A stretch of DNA of 37,471 nucleotides from Bradyrhizobium campsiandrae (GTDB taxonomy: Bacteria > Pseudomonadota > Alphaproteobacteria > Rhizobiales > Xanthobacteraceae), in the NCBI RefSeq assembly GCF_014529705.1, contig NZ_JAANIH010000002.1, forward strand, positions 1 to 37,471, read 5' to 3'. The notes under the pieces were generated by a model. The model did not search any database and was not told the origin of the DNA. It saw only the letters and a list, made by a program, of their open reading frames with translations. The position numbers and the translations under genes were made by a program. Shown here piece after piece: positions 1 to 8,277 of this stretch; position 1 is the stretch's first letter; every line of letters starts with the position of its first letter.

Positions 1-1384
1 CCGCCTCTTCCTGCGAAAGGCCGCGCTGGATGCAGTAGAACAGCACGTCCTCGGAGATCTTCGAGGTCGTCGCCTCGTGCTCGAACGTCGCCGAGGAGTT
101 CTTGGCTTCGATGTACGGCACGGTGTGTGCGCCGCATTTGTCGCCGATCAGCAGCGAATCGCAGGCGGTGAAGTTGCGCGCGCCGGTCGCCTTGCGGTGC
201 GCCGTGACGAGACCGCGATAGGTGTTCTGCGACTTGCCGGCGGCGATGCCCTTGGAGATGATCCGGCTCGACGTGTTCTTGCCGAGATGGATCATCTTGG
301 TGCCGGAATCGACCTGCTGGAAGCCGTTCGAGATCGCGATCGAGTAGAACTCGCCGCGGGAGTTGTCGCCGCGCAGGATGCAGCTCGGGTACTTCCAGGT
401 GATCGCCGAACCGGTCTCGACCTGGGTCCAGGAGATCTTGGAATTGGCGCCGCGGCAATCGCCACGCTTGGTGACGAAGTTGTAGATGCCGCCCTTGCCT
501 TCCGAATTGCCGGGATACCAGTTCTGCACCGTCGAATATTTGATCTCGGCGTCATCGAGCGCGACCAGCTCGACCACGGCGGCATGCAGCTGGTTCTCGT
601 CGCGCTGCGGCGCGGTGCAGCCCTCAAGATAGGAGACGTAGGCGCCCTTGTCGGCGATGATCAGCGTGCGCTCGAACTGGCCGGTGTTGCGCTCGTTGAT
701 GCGGAAATAGGTCGATAGCTCCATCGGGCAGCGCACGCCCGGCGGCACGTAGACGAACGAGCCGTCCGAGAACACCGCCGAGTTCAGCGTCGCGTAGAAA
801 TTGTCCGAGGTCGGAACCACCGATCCCAGATATTTCTGGACGAGTTCCGGGTGCTCGCGGATCGCCTCCGAGATCGGCATGAAGATCACGCCGGCCTTCT
901 TCAGCTCGGCCTTGAAAGTGGTCGCGACCGAAACCGAATCGAACACGGCGTCGACCGCGATCTTGCGGCGCGCGGGGTCTTCCTCACCGACCTTCGGCTC
1001 GACGCCCTCGAGCATGGCGACTTCCCGCAAGGGAATGCCGAGCTTCTCATAGGTCTTGAGGATCTCCGGATCGATCTCGTCGAGCGAGGAGACCGTCTTC
1101 TTCGGCTTCGGCGCCGCGTAATAATAGAGATCCTGGAAGTCGATCCTGGGATAGTCGACGCGCGCCCAGGTCGGCTCCTGCATGGTCAGCCAGCGCCGAT
1201 AGGCGTCCAGCCGCCACTGGAGCATCCAGTCGGGCTCGTTCTTCTTCTGCGAGATGAATTTTACGATCTCTTCCGACAGCCCCTTGGGGGCCTTCTCGGT
1301 GTCGATCAGGGTCTCAAACCCATAACGATACTGGTCGACGTCGATGCGCTTCACGCGCTCGACCGTCTCTTGTACGGCTGGCAT
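1..1384 (-). CDS. sufB: SufB, Fe-S cluster assembly scaffold subunit (3' end cut by window edge)
   Basis: SufB is the scaffold subunit of the cytoplasmic SufBC2D complex, which builds Fe-S clusters with sulfur from a cysteine desulfurase. The reading frame is open from the ATG at 1384 to the window edge, giving 461 codons; the family is about 495 residues, so only the last 35-40 are missing. The start is supported by GGAGG shortly upstream. Near the visible end are the SufB landmarks [34 protein letters not shown] and QRGLSQEEA. These hold the Cys (TACDS) and Glu (FEHE) that match the E. coli SufB residues used in cluster building. The gene follows a cysteine desulfurase on the same strand, 113 bp downstream, and sufC/D/S are expected beyond the edge. 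Long plus-strand open frames across this gene (for example 851-1501) are shadows. Confidence 0.95.
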   Translation of the reverse strand, partial: MPAVQETVERVKRIDVDQYRYGFETLIDTEKAPKGLSEEIVKFISQKKNEPDWMLQWRLDAYRRWLTMQEPTWARVDYPRIDFQDLYYYAAPKPKKTVSSLDEIDPEILKTYEKLGIPLREVAMLEGVEPKVGEEDPARRKIAVDAVFDSVSVATTFKAELKKAGVIFMPISEAIREHPELVQKYLGSVVPTSDNFYATLNSAVFSDGSFVYVPPGVRCPMELSTYFRINERNTGQFERTLIIADKGAYVSYLEGCTAPQRDENQLHAAVVELVALDDAEIKYSTVQNWYPGNSEGKGGIYNFVTKRGDCRGANSKISWTQVETGSAITWKYPSCILRGDNSRGEFYSIAISNGFQQVDSGTKMIHLGKNTSSRIISKGIAAGKSQNTYRGLVTAHRKATGARNFTACDSLLIGDKCGAHTVPYIEAKNSSATFEHEATTSKISEDVLFYCIQRGLSQEEA

Positions 1385-1497
1385 TCCATCCTCCGCTCGC
1401 GGTTTCAAGGACCGCGGTGGATCAAACTCGGACTGATATTACGATGTTTCGGTGCTGAAAGCACGGGCTTAGAACCGTTCAAGCCGTGTTTCGTCGC

Positions 1498-2634
1498 TTA
1501 GACCTTAAGTAGGCTATTACCGAGCTTTCGCCAAGCCTCTAACGCCCTGTTGATGTCGTCGGGTCCCGTGGACCAGCCCAGACTGAGTCGCACCGCTCCC
1601 TGGGCCACGGTGGCATCGTACCCCATGGCCGAGAGAACGTGGGATGGCTGGACCTTGCCCGAGGAACAAGCTGACCCCGAGGACACGGCGATCCCTTCGA
1701 GATCGAAGCCGATCACTGCGGTCTCGGCCTTCAGGCCTGGCGCGGTGAAAAGAACGGTATTGGGTAACCGCTCTACGTCCTCCGAGAAGATCGTCGCACA
1801 ATTCACAGCACGAACGCCATTTTCCAAGCGATCCCTGAGAGTTACCATTCGCTTCGCATCCTCCGGCAGAGCCTGAAGCGCAGCTTTCACCGCCGCCCCG
1901 AAGCCGGCGATGCCCGCGACATTCTCGGTTCCCGCCCGCCGCCCGAGTTCCTGCCCGCCGCCGCGCAGGACGGGCTCGAGCCCGGAGAGCCCCTCGGCGA
2001 TGACGAGCGCGCCGACACCTTTGGGACCGCCGATCTTGTGCGCAGAAAAGGTCGCAAGGTCGGCGCCTACCGCCTTCATGTTGAAAGCAATTTTGCCAAG
2101 CGCCTGGATCGCATCGACGTGCAGCAGGCCGCCGGCCTCGTGGACAATCCGAGCTGCCTCCGCAACCGGCTGGAGCGCGCCGGTCTCGTTATTGGCCGCC
2201 ATGATCGAGACCAGCGCGGGACCTTCGGCCAGCAACGCTCGGAGATGATCGAGATCGACCGCGCCGGACCGCGTAACATGGATCTGGCCGATACGATCGG
2301 CGGGGAACCGGCCACCCACCAACACCGAGGCATGCTCGACCGCAGAGACCAGCAGCCGCTGCACCGGTCCGCCTGACGGGCCGCGCAAGCCGGGCGAGAG
2401 CGCCAGCGCATTGGCCTCGGTTCCCGCAGAGGTGAAGACCACGTTCCGCGGCAGCGCGCCCACGGCTCCGGCCAGCGCCGCCCGGGCCTCTTCGACCAGC
2501 CGCCGCGCCTCCCGTCCCTCGGCATGGACCGAGGATGGATTCCCGACCAGCTCGTAAGCCACCAGCATCGCTGCGCGCGCTTCACTGCGCAGCGGTGTGG
2601 TCGCATTCCAGTCGAGATAGACGCGGCTTGGCAT
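1498..2634 (-). CDS. Cysteine desulfurase (class V aminotransferase fold, NifS/IscS-like)
   Basis: This 378-residue PLP enzyme removes sulfur from cysteine and passes it on as a persulfide. Visible residues are His101 (EHAS), Asp174 and Gln177 (VDAIQ), the PLP-binding Lys200 in SAHKIGGPKG, the GGGQE-RRAGTEN stretch (225-238), and the catalytic Cys323 in SSGSACSSG. The SSGSACSSG loop is typical of group I NifS/IscS enzymes rather than SufS. It lies directly upstream of sufB on the same strand, so it probably supplies sulfur to the SUF scaffold; a separate sufS may still exist further down the operon. Unlike many alphaproteobacterial suf loci, no iscR-type regulator gene is next to it. The gene upstream, 51 bp away on the same strand, is an unrelated acyltransferase. 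Confidence 0.93.
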   Translation of the reverse strand: MPSRVYLDWNATTPLRSEARAAMLVAYELVGNPSSVHAEGREARRLVEEARAALAGAVGALPRNVVFTSAGTEANALALSPGLRGPSGGPVQRLLVSAVEHASVLVGGRFPADRIGQIHVTRSGAVDLDHLRALLAEGPALVSIMAANNETGALQPVAEAARIVHEAGGLLHVDAIQALGKIAFNMKAVGADLATFSAHKIGGPKGVGALVIAEGLSGLEPVLRGGGQELGRRAGTENVAGIAGFGAAVKAALQALPEDAKRMVTLRDRLENGVRAVNCATIFSEDVERLPNTVLFTAPGLKAETAVIGFDLEGIAVSSGSACSSGKVQPSHVLSAMGYDATVAQGAVRLSLGWSTGPDDINRALEAWRKLGNSLLKV

Positions 2635-2685
2635 GGCGCCCTCTTAGCACCTTTTGCCATCGCGCCAATCGGCCGCGGCTGCACG

Positions 2686-3879
2686 TCAGACCGGCTGTTG
2701 CCGCGCGATCCCGCCAACGGAACGCGGTTCAAGCCGTAGCCCGAACAACGGACGCAGCCAGCCAATGCGCCGCGCGATCTCGTAGCTGACCAGGCAGGTG
2801 AGCGCAGTTCCTGCGATCACGATCGTGGCCTCGCCTGCCGCAGACAGCCCGCTGTCCCGCAGCGCATGCGCGATCACGATGATCGCGGTCTGATGCACGA
2901 TGTAGAAGGGAAAGATCGCGTCAGTAAGATAGCGGCGCACCGGCCCATCGGCCGTCAAATGGCGCCGCGCAAAGCCGAGCACAGTCGCCATCGCGATCCA
3001 TTGATAGCAACCATAGGCCGCTCCGGCGATCCATCGCAGCATCGGCGAGCGCGGGAACACGCCGGCGTAGACGAGAACGAAAACCGCAAAGCAAATAGCT
3101 GCAAGCATCAGCGCCACCCACCGTTGCCGCTCGAGGTCGCGCCAGATCCCATTCTGGCGCGCGAGCAGGAAGCCGATCAGGAACGCGCTCGCATAGTCGG
3201 CGTGGTTGTACCAGTCGCCGAACAGCGCATGCGTCGAAGGGAAGATCGGCGCCAGAAACAGCCGCCAGGCTGAAAACAGCAGGCAAGGCCCCACCAGCAG
3301 CCACGGACTGGCAAGCATTGTCGCAAGCCGCTCGCCGATCCAATCCGCAGCCGTCGGCCACAGGCACAGCACGCCAGCCAGGGCCATGGTGTAGACCCAG
3401 AGATAGACCACGAACCAGAGATGATTCCAGGTCGGCTGCACGATGCAGGGGCTCGGACAGAACTGCGCGCTGAACGCCAGATAGTGGCGGACGTAGTAGT
3501 CGACGAAACCGGCGGGATAGCCGAGGGTCTCGACGATCTGAAGATAGGATTGCGGCGGCACGATCACGAGCATACCTGTCATCAGCGGCACCAAGAGCCG
3601 CACCGACCGCGTCCGGGCGAAGGTGCCGAGGCGGACCTTCCCCAGCATGAAGCGGCTCGCGACCCCCGACACCAGGAACAGCAGCGACAGCCGCCAGGGA
3701 TTGAGCACCAGCATCACCGGCTCGAGCCAGGTCAGCCGGTGCTCGCTCTTGATGTGAAATCCCCAGGACACGTAGAGCATGCCGACGTGGTAGAAGATCA
3801 GCAGGGCAAAGGCTAAAATCCGCACCCAATCCAGATCGATGCGCCGTTGCGGGTTTGAGGGTTGCTGTGGTGTTGACAT
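2686..3879 (-). CDS. Acyltransferase family 3 integral membrane protein
   Basis: This 397-residue polytopic membrane protein is of the acyltransferase-3 / OpgC type. Such proteins transfer acyl groups across the membrane to sugars, periplasmic glucans or lipids. The N-terminus RRIDLDWVRILAFALLIFYHVG carries the family pattern of Asp and Arg before the first helix and the helix-borne His. Further hydrophobic segments follow (about 10 in all), with the conserved-looking WFVVYLWVY and FPFYIVHQ blocks. The start at 3879 has a good AAGGAG site (about 3889-3894). It is divergent from a membrane LytTR regulator, with only 44 bp between the two start codons, which suggests that the regulator controls it. 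The acyl donor and acceptor cannot be told from sequence. Confidence 0.85.
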   Translation of the reverse strand: MSTPQQPSNPQRRIDLDWVRILAFALLIFYHVGMLYVSWGFHIKSEHRLTWLEPVMLVLNPWRLSLLFLVSGVASRFMLGKVRLGTFARTRSVRLLVPLMTGMLVIVPPQSYLQIVETLGYPAGFVDYYVRHYLAFSAQFCPSPCIVQPTWNHLWFVVYLWVYTMALAGVLCLWPTAADWIGERLATMLASPWLLVGPCLLFSAWRLFLAPIFPSTHALFGDWYNHADYASAFLIGFLLARQNGIWRDLERQRWVALMLAAICFAVFVLVYAGVFPRSPMLRWIAGAAYGCYQWIAMATVLGFARRHLTADGPVRRYLTDAIFPFYIVHQTAIIVIAHALRDSGLSAAGEATIVIAGTALTCLVSYEIARRIGWLRPLFGLRLEPRSVGGIARQQPV

Positions 3880-3893
3880 GGGTTTCTGCTCCT

Positions 3894-3909
3894 TGACGTC
3901 TCGACATCA
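3894..3909. promoter_or_regulatory. Inverted repeat between acyltransferase and LytTR genes (candidate operator)
   Basis: TGACGTC-TC-GACATCA is an imperfect palindrome with 12 of 16 positions symmetric. It lies in the 44-bp gap between two divergent start codons and touches the acyltransferase ribosome-binding site. The position suits a shared operator for the LytTR protein. It does not match the usual LytTR direct-repeat consensus, so the assignment is inference. Confidence 0.4.
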
Positions 3910-3923
3910 GCGGTTTTCGGGCC

Positions 3924-4874
3924 ATGGCTGACGGCCAAAATGCGCCGGAAACGGAGCGCGTCGAGGCGGTTTGGGATCAGAGCCGGGCGCGAGGGGACGA
4001 GGCGTCGCCGTCGGGGACGAGCGGTTGGTCCCGCGGGATCAGTGGCGACTGGACGATGTTGGCGGCAATCGCCGCCATCGCGCTCGTCATCGGCATCGTC
4101 AATGCGCTCTCCGGCGCGCAGGACGCCGTCTGGCGCGGCGACAGCTATGACATTGGCCGGCGACTGTTCTGGGAACTGTCGAGCATCGTCGTCATCCTGC
4201 TGCTGGTGCCGATCCTGTTGCTATCGGTGCGGCGGATGCGCGAGGCGGCGAGCCCGGCGCCGCGGATCGGTGTCGCCGCGGTCACCCTGCCCGCCTTCTC
4301 GGCCCTCCATATCGCCGGCATGGTGGGCTTACGGAAGTTGATGCTCTGGCTCGTCGGCGGCAGCTACGATTTTCATGTCTCGCTTTCGACCGTCCTGTAC
4401 GAGTTCCGCAAGGATGCGGTGACAGTATTGCTGATCGGGGCAACGCTCTGGCTGATCGAAAGCCGCCGCGAGCTGCGCAAGGCGGCCCGGCAAGCCCGGT
4501 CCATGCCGGCCGCCGCGCGGGAGCCGTTGTCCCCTGATTTGATCTGGCTCCGCGACGGCACCAGCCGGATTCGCGTGGCACCGAGTGACATCCTCTGGGT
4601 CGCATCCGCCGGCAACTACATCGAATACAGCCTTGCCAATGGGACCCAGCACCTGATCCGGGGAACGCTTGCCGCGACCGAAAGCGAGCTCGCCCGCTTC
4701 GCCATCGTCCGTGTGCACCGGACCAGGCTAGCCAATCTCGACCGGGTGAGCGGCGTGGACTTCAAGCCGTCAGGGGATTTCGAGCTCACCTTCGACAACG
4801 GGAAAACGCTCGGCGGCAGCCGCCGCTACCGGCCCGCTGTTGCCTTGCTCGGCGGCCCCGCCGCGCCAGCGTGA
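3924..4874 (+). CDS. Membrane-anchored LytTR-type DNA-binding regulator
   Basis: This 316-residue protein has a charged N-terminus, four hydrophobic segments (about residues 45-66, 84-105, 120-142 and 163-182) and a C-terminal LytTR domain (about 212-308). The LytTR landmarks are IRVAPSDILWVASAGNYIEYSL, HLIRGTLAATESEL, FAIVRVHRTRLANLDRV and a basic end LGGSRRYRPAV. LytTR domains bind DNA through beta strands. When tethered to a membrane domain they are thought to answer an envelope or lipid signal, but the signal is unknown. There is no clear Shine-Dalgarno before ATG 3924, so a start further in (such as Met45 just before the first helix) is possible. The divergent neighbour is the acyltransferase, its most likely target. 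Confidence 0.85.
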   Translation: MADGQNAPETERVEAVWDQSRARGDEASPSGTSGWSRGISGDWTMLAAIAAIALVIGIVNALSGAQDAVWRGDSYDIGRRLFWELSSIVVILLLVPILLLSVRRMREAASPAPRIGVAAVTLPAFSALHIAGMVGLRKLMLWLVGGSYDFHVSLSTVLYEFRKDAVTVLLIGATLWLIESRRELRKAARQARSMPAAAREPLSPDLIWLRDGTSRIRVAPSDILWVASAGNYIEYSLANGTQHLIRGTLAATESELARFAIVRVHRTRLANLDRVSGVDFKPSGDFELTFDNGKTLGGSRRYRPAVALLGGPAAPA

Positions 4875-5224
4875 ATCGCCCGTCAGATCACCTGCCAGGC
4901 GATAAACAATCGTGATTCCAATTGGTTGTCCTCATAACGACGCCCTTGACCATACCCTGCTTCGATCCCGACCGCGATTGGCGTGACGCCGGGATGACGG
5001 GCTAAGCTGTTGAGCCAATTGATAGATGTCGAAGATGCTTGCTTTTTGCCCCGCAGCCTATGTTAGAACGCGCACCGTCAAGTCACCGTGCGCCCTCTGC
5101 GCATCACCGCGAGGCGCACGCCTTCTCACCCTTCCATTCGCGCTTCGTCGGCAGCTGCCGCTGAGGCCACAATCGATTGATTGCCAAGGACCAGCCTTCC
5201 AGCAAATCAATCCAGAGATCATCG
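4875..5224. other. 350-bp non-coding gap with a long-loop inverted repeat
   Basis: I see no convincing gene here. An 8-bp perfect inverted repeat, CGTGCGCC (5087-5094) and GGCGCACG (5113-5120), could form a hairpin in the leader of the hydrolase gene. A short open frame from 5026 overlaps the hydrolase start by 8 bp but has no ribosome-binding site and an unconvincing composition. No clear promoter or T-tract terminator was found. Confidence 0.35.
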
Positions 5225-5872
5225 ATGCCTGAAGTCATTTTCACTGGCCCCGCCGGCCGTCTCGAAGGCCGCTATCACCCGGCCAAGCAGAAGAACGCGC
5301 CGATCGCGATGATCCTGCATCCGCATCCGCAGTTTCACGGCACGATGAACCATCAGATCGTGTACCAGTGCTACTACGCCTTTGCGCATCGCGGCTTCTC
5401 GGTGCTGCGCTTCAACTTCCGCGGCGTCGGCCGCAGCCAGGGCTCGTTCGACCATGGCACCGGCGAATTGTCGGATGCGGCGGCCGCGCTCGACTGGGCG
5501 CAGACCATCAATCCCGAGGCGCGTGCCTGCTGGGTTGCCGGCTTCTCCTTCGGCGCCTGGATCGGCATGCAGCTCCTGATGCGGCGCCCCGAGGTCGAGG
5601 GCTTCATCTCGATCGCGCCGCCCGCCAACCTCTACGACTTCTCGTTCCTCGCGCCCTGCCCGTCCTCCGGGCTGATCGTGCATGGCGAGAAGGACGCGGT
5701 GGTGCCGCCGAAGGACGTCAACACGCTGGTCGAAAAGCTGAAGACGCAGAAAGGCATCGTGATCGACCAGCAGATCATCCCCGGCGCCAACCACTTCTTC
5801 GACGCCAAGCTCGAGCCGCTGATGGAGACCATCACGGCCTATCTGGACATGCGCCTCGCCAACGTGCGCTGA
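5225..5872 (+). CDS. Alpha/beta hydrolase (COG2945-like)
   Basis: This 215-residue cytoplasmic serine hydrolase has no signal peptide. It shows the HPHPQFHGTMNHQIV oxyanion-region block (32-46), the nucleophile elbow GFSFG with Ser108, Asp156 in HGEKDAVVP and His190 in PGANHFF, a full catalytic triad. The start at 5225 (MPEVIFTGPAGRLEG) is chosen over an in-frame ATG at 5177 because the extension has no homology-like content and the family begins at this point. The family is small predicted esterases or dienelactone-hydrolase-like enzymes; the substrate is unknown. It appears to be transcribed alone, convergent with the SMR/GST operon 10 bp away. Confidence 0.88.
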   Translation: MPEVIFTGPAGRLEGRYHPAKQKNAPIAMILHPHPQFHGTMNHQIVYQCYYAFAHRGFSVLRFNFRGVGRSQGSFDHGTGELSDAAAALDWAQTINPEARACWVAGFSFGAWIGMQLLMRRPEVEGFISIAPPANLYDFSFLAPCPSSGLIVHGEKDAVVPPKDVNTLVEKLKTQKGIVIDQQIIPGANHFFDAKLEPLMETITAYLDMRLANVR

Positions 5873-5882
5873 GGCGCCCGGC

Positions 5883-6206
5883 TCAAGCCAGCTTGAGCGC
5901 GACGATCCCCATCAAGACGAGCGCGATGCCGGCAAGCTTCGTCGCGCTCAGGGTCTCGCCGAACAGCACGACACCCATGACGAAGGTGCCGGCAGCGCCG
6001 ATGCCGGTCCACACCGAATAGGCGACGCCGACCTCGAGCACCTTCAAGGCGCGCCCGAGCAGGAATACGAAGGCCGCGAGCAGCACGAGCGAGACGATGC
6101 TCCAGCCGATGCGCGTGTAGCCCTCCGCATATTTCATCGAGATCGCCCAACCGACATCGAGCGCGCCGGCGATCACCAGCAGCAGCCAGGCCAGGGATGG
6201 CGACAT
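5883..6206 (-). CDS. Small multidrug resistance (SMR/SugE-like) exporter with Asp at the essential Glu position
   Basis: This 107-residue, four-helix inner-membrane protein is of the SMR family, whose members act as dimeric proton-coupled exporters of quaternary cations or guanidinium. The first helix, LLLVIAGALDVGWAISMKY, lines up with SugE/Gdx, which has E at the place of D17 here (codon GAT at 6156-6158). That acidic residue is the shared substrate and proton site of the family. The later block VAYSVWTGIGAAGTFVMGVVLFGE is typical of the family. The start at 6206 follows the GST stop by 11 bp, and an upstream in-frame extension that runs into the GST gene was rejected. It is probably co-transcribed with the GST from the promoter at about 6932-6961. 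Confidence 0.88.
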   Translation of the reverse strand: MSPSLAWLLLVIAGALDVGWAISMKYAEGYTRIGWSIVSLVLLAAFVFLLGRALKVLEVGVAYSVWTGIGAAGTFVMGVVLFGETLSATKLAGIALVLMGIVALKLA

Positions 6207-6217
6207 TGGCGTTGCGC

Positions 6218-6895
6218 TCAGGCCGCGAGCTTGAGCAGATGCGCATCGTGGCGGACGAGAAACGCGCGCAGCAATTGCGGGTAGTCCGCGCCGACTGCGG
6301 TGCGCACGCTCGGACGCTTCGCCAGCTCCGCGCGCCAAGCGCGGACCTTCGGCACGTCGCGAAAGATGCCGTGCTCGGTCAGCTCGTCGAACAGATCGAA
6401 ATAGCGGAAGATCGGTGCGAACACGGCATCGACCAGGCTGAATGCATTGCCCGCAAAGAACGGGCCCGTCCCGAGCGCGCCCTCGACACGCGCGAATTTT
6501 GCCGTCAGCGCCTGACGCTTGCTTTCGAACGTCGCCGGATCGGTCGTCGTCTCCAGCCCCCAGAGGTCGCCGAGGATCGCCGAGCCGAACTCCATCCAGG
6601 CGCGATGCTCGGCGCGCTTCAACGCATCAGCGGGATGTAGCTTGCTCCCTGCCTGTGTCTCCTCGATGTACTCGCAGATCACGTTGCTCTCGAACAATGC
6701 GACCTCGCCCTTGTCCGTCGTCACCACCAGCACCGGCACTTTGCCGAGCGGCGAGAGCTCCAGGAACCAGTCGGGTTTATCAGCGAGATCGATGTCGACC
6801 CGCTCGAACGGCACGCCCTTTTCGTTCAGGGCAATCACTGCGCGCTGCACGTAGGGACAAAGCTTGTGGCTGATCAGTTTCAGTGAAGCGGTCAT
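6218..6895 (-). CDS. Glutathione S-transferase (Cys-type, omega-like)
   Basis: This 225-residue cytosolic enzyme has an N-terminal thioredoxin-like domain with ISHKLCPYVQR (Cys13 as the likely catalytic residue), the cis-Pro site GKVPVL and the glutathione-binding LFESNVICEYIEE, followed by an all-helical C-terminal domain. A cysteine in place of Tyr/Ser points to omega-like, thiol-transferase or reductive chemistry rather than classical conjugation. The start at 6895 (MTASLKL) is preferred to an in-frame Met at 6967, because the promoter elements at 6932-6961 would otherwise lie inside the coding region. It is the first gene of a two-gene operon with the SMR exporter, a pairing that suits detoxification. 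Confidence 0.9.
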   Translation of the reverse strand: MTASLKLISHKLCPYVQRAVIALNEKGVPFERVDIDLADKPDWFLELSPLGKVPVLVVTTDKGEVALFESNVICEYIEETQAGSKLHPADALKRAEHRAWMEFGSAILGDLWGLETTTDPATFESKRQALTAKFARVEGALGTGPFFAGNAFSLVDAVFAPIFRYFDLFDELTEHGIFRDVPKVRAWRAELAKRPSVRTAVGADYPQLLRAFLVRHDAHLLKLAA

Positions 6896-6914
6896 GGCAA
6901 CGATCCCGGCGGTT

Positions 6915-6978
6915 GGATGCAACGGCATCCAAACATAGATGCAAATGCATGCACTCGTCAAGATCAATGCACTTGCAT
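6915..6978. promoter_or_regulatory. Cluster of three palindromes over the GST-SMR promoter (candidate operators)
   Basis: Two sites share the pattern ATGCA-N2-TGCAT: ATGCAAATGCAT at 6939-6950, between -35 and -10, and ATGCACTTGCAT at 6967-6978, just upstream of -35. Their centres are 28 bp apart. A third perfect repeat, GGATGC-AACG-GCATCC (6915-6930), covers the expected transcription start. The placement suits repression by a dimeric MarR- or TetR-type protein, but no such regulator gene is in the window. Confidence 0.55.
6932..6961 (-). promoter_or_regulatory. Sigma70-type promoter of the GST-SMR operon
   Basis: On the minus strand there is a -35 TTGACG (6956-6961), an 18-bp spacer and a -10 TATGTT (6932-6937). 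Transcription would start near 6925, leaving a leader of about 30 nt before the GST ATG at 6895. The spacer is filled by a palindrome (6939-6950). Confidence 0.6.
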
Positions 6979-7007
6979 TAATCGATCCGAGCCTCGGACC
7001 ATTCGCT

Positions 7008-8111
7008 TTACGGTCTGGCGATCACCCCGCCCGTCATCGGCATCGGCACCCCCGTCGTGGCGGGATAGGACAGCGGCAGACCCTTCAGGCCACGCGCGGC
7101 GAGGAAGCCGAAGGCCTGGGCCTCGATCGCGTCGGAGGCCCAGCCGAGCGCCTCGGCGGCCTCGACGGTCGCCGGTCCCACCCGTTCCCGCAGCATGCGC
7201 AGCATGGTGAGATTGCGTGCGCCGCCGCCGCAGACGATCCAGCTTTGCGGCCGCCGCGGCAGCAGCGGGATGATGCGGGCGATCGCCGCCGCGGTGAACG
7301 CGGTGAGCGTCGCCGCGCCATCCGCCGGCGCGACGTCGCCAAGCTTCAGGGCGGCGAAGTCGTTGCGATCGAGCGATTTCGGTGGCGGTGCCGCGAAGAA
7401 CGGCAATTCCAGTGCCCGCGCGATCCAGGCCTCATCCACCTTGCCGAGCGCTGCGAACTTGCCTTCCGCGTCGAACGCCTGGTTCATGGTCCGGTACATG
7501 AAATCGTCGAGCAGCGCGTTGCCGGGCCCGGTGTCGCAGGCGATCAGCGTGTCGTTGCCGTCGATATAGGTGATGTTGGAGACGCCGCCGATATTGACGA
7601 CGACGATCGGCCCTTCGCGTTCCAGCGAATTGGCAAGCGCACGGTGGTAGACCGGCACGAACGGCGCCCCCTGCCCGCCGGCCTCGACGTCGGCAGCGCG
7701 GAAGTCGTGCATCACAGGAATATGGATGGCTCTCGCCAGCGCCGCCGCATCGCCGATCTGGACCGTCAGGCGCCGTTCGGGACGGTGCAATACGGTCTGG
7801 CCATGGAAGCCGACGATGTCGATCTCTTCCGGCCTCATCCGGTTCTGGGCGACGAAAGCGGCGACCGCCTCGGCATGCGCCAGCGTCACCGCACGCTCGG
7901 CCTCGGCCAGGATACCCGGCCGGGCATCCCGTTGCGGCAGGTTCACGGCCTCCGACAGCGCCTGGCGCAGCAGATTGCGCTCGGCCGGGCTATAGGGCCG
8001 GTAGCCCGAGGGACCGAACGCCTTCACCTGCTTTCCATCGGTTTCGATCAGCGCGACGTCCACCCCGTCCAGCGAGGTGCCGCTCATCAAACCGAGTGCC
8101 GTCAACATCAT
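7008..8111 (-). CDS. anmK: Anhydro-N-acetylmuramic acid kinase
   Basis: AnmK opens and phosphorylates 1,6-anhydro-MurNAc to MurNAc-6-phosphate in cytoplasmic peptidoglycan recycling. The 367-residue protein carries the family blocks GLMSGTSLDGVD at the N-terminus, GFHGQT, ADVEAGGQGAPFVP, NIGGVSNITY, CDTGPGN and CGGGARN, all of the ASKHA-kinase fold. The start is set at 8111 (MMLTALG, or the second Met at 8108) with TGAGGA upstream. An in-frame extension to 8375 is rejected because it runs through the tyrS promoter and start. It is divergent from tyrS, with a 166-bp shared gap. Confidence 0.95.
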   Translation of the reverse strand: MMLTALGLMSGTSLDGVDVALIETDGKQVKAFGPSGYRPYSPAERNLLRQALSEAVNLPQRDARPGILAEAERAVTLAHAEAVAAFVAQNRMRPEEIDIVGFHGQTVLHRPERRLTVQIGDAAALARAIHIPVMHDFRAADVEAGGQGAPFVPVYHRALANSLEREGPIVVVNIGGVSNITYIDGNDTLIACDTGPGNALLDDFMYRTMNQAFDAEGKFAALGKVDEAWIARALELPFFAAPPPKSLDRNDFAALKLGDVAPADGAATLTAFTAAAIARIIPLLPRRPQSWIVCGGGARNLTMLRMLRERVGPATVEAAEALGWASDAIEAQAFGFLAARGLKGLPLSYPATTGVPMPMTGGVIARP

Positions 8112-8156
8112 GGGATCAGCGTCCTCAAAACAGCCTCTCCGGCATGCCGATCTTGT

Positions 8157-8179
8157 GCCAGAGGGACACATCTTATAAT
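8157..8179 (+). promoter_or_regulatory. Candidate tyrS promoter
   Basis: A perfect -10 TATAAT lies at 8174-8179. The best -35 is TTGTGC with a 15-bp spacer or TCTTGT with 17 bp, so the -35 is weak. Transcription from here would give tyrS a leader of about 90 nt. Confidence 0.45.
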
Positions 8180-8277
8180 GCCACAGCGCCAAACGGCGGG
8201 CAGCAATCGAGTTCCCAGATAAGACCCTTAAATTGCTCCCAAAACAGTAAACCAAGAATTGTTGGGCATGCCGACAG

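Noticed and set aside
77..1501. Plus-strand open frames across the left edge (77-718, 801-1052, 851-1501)
   Set aside because: They lie opposite sufB, whose reading frame is unmistakable; GC-rich DNA gives long antisense frames.
5026..5232. 68-codon frame upstream of the hydrolase
   Set aside because: No ribosome-binding site, odd composition, and it overlaps the hydrolase start; a leader peptide cannot be excluded but is not supported.
6939..8222. 427-codon plus-strand frame
   Set aside because: It is antisense to anmK and has an Arg/Asp/His-rich composition unlike a real protein.
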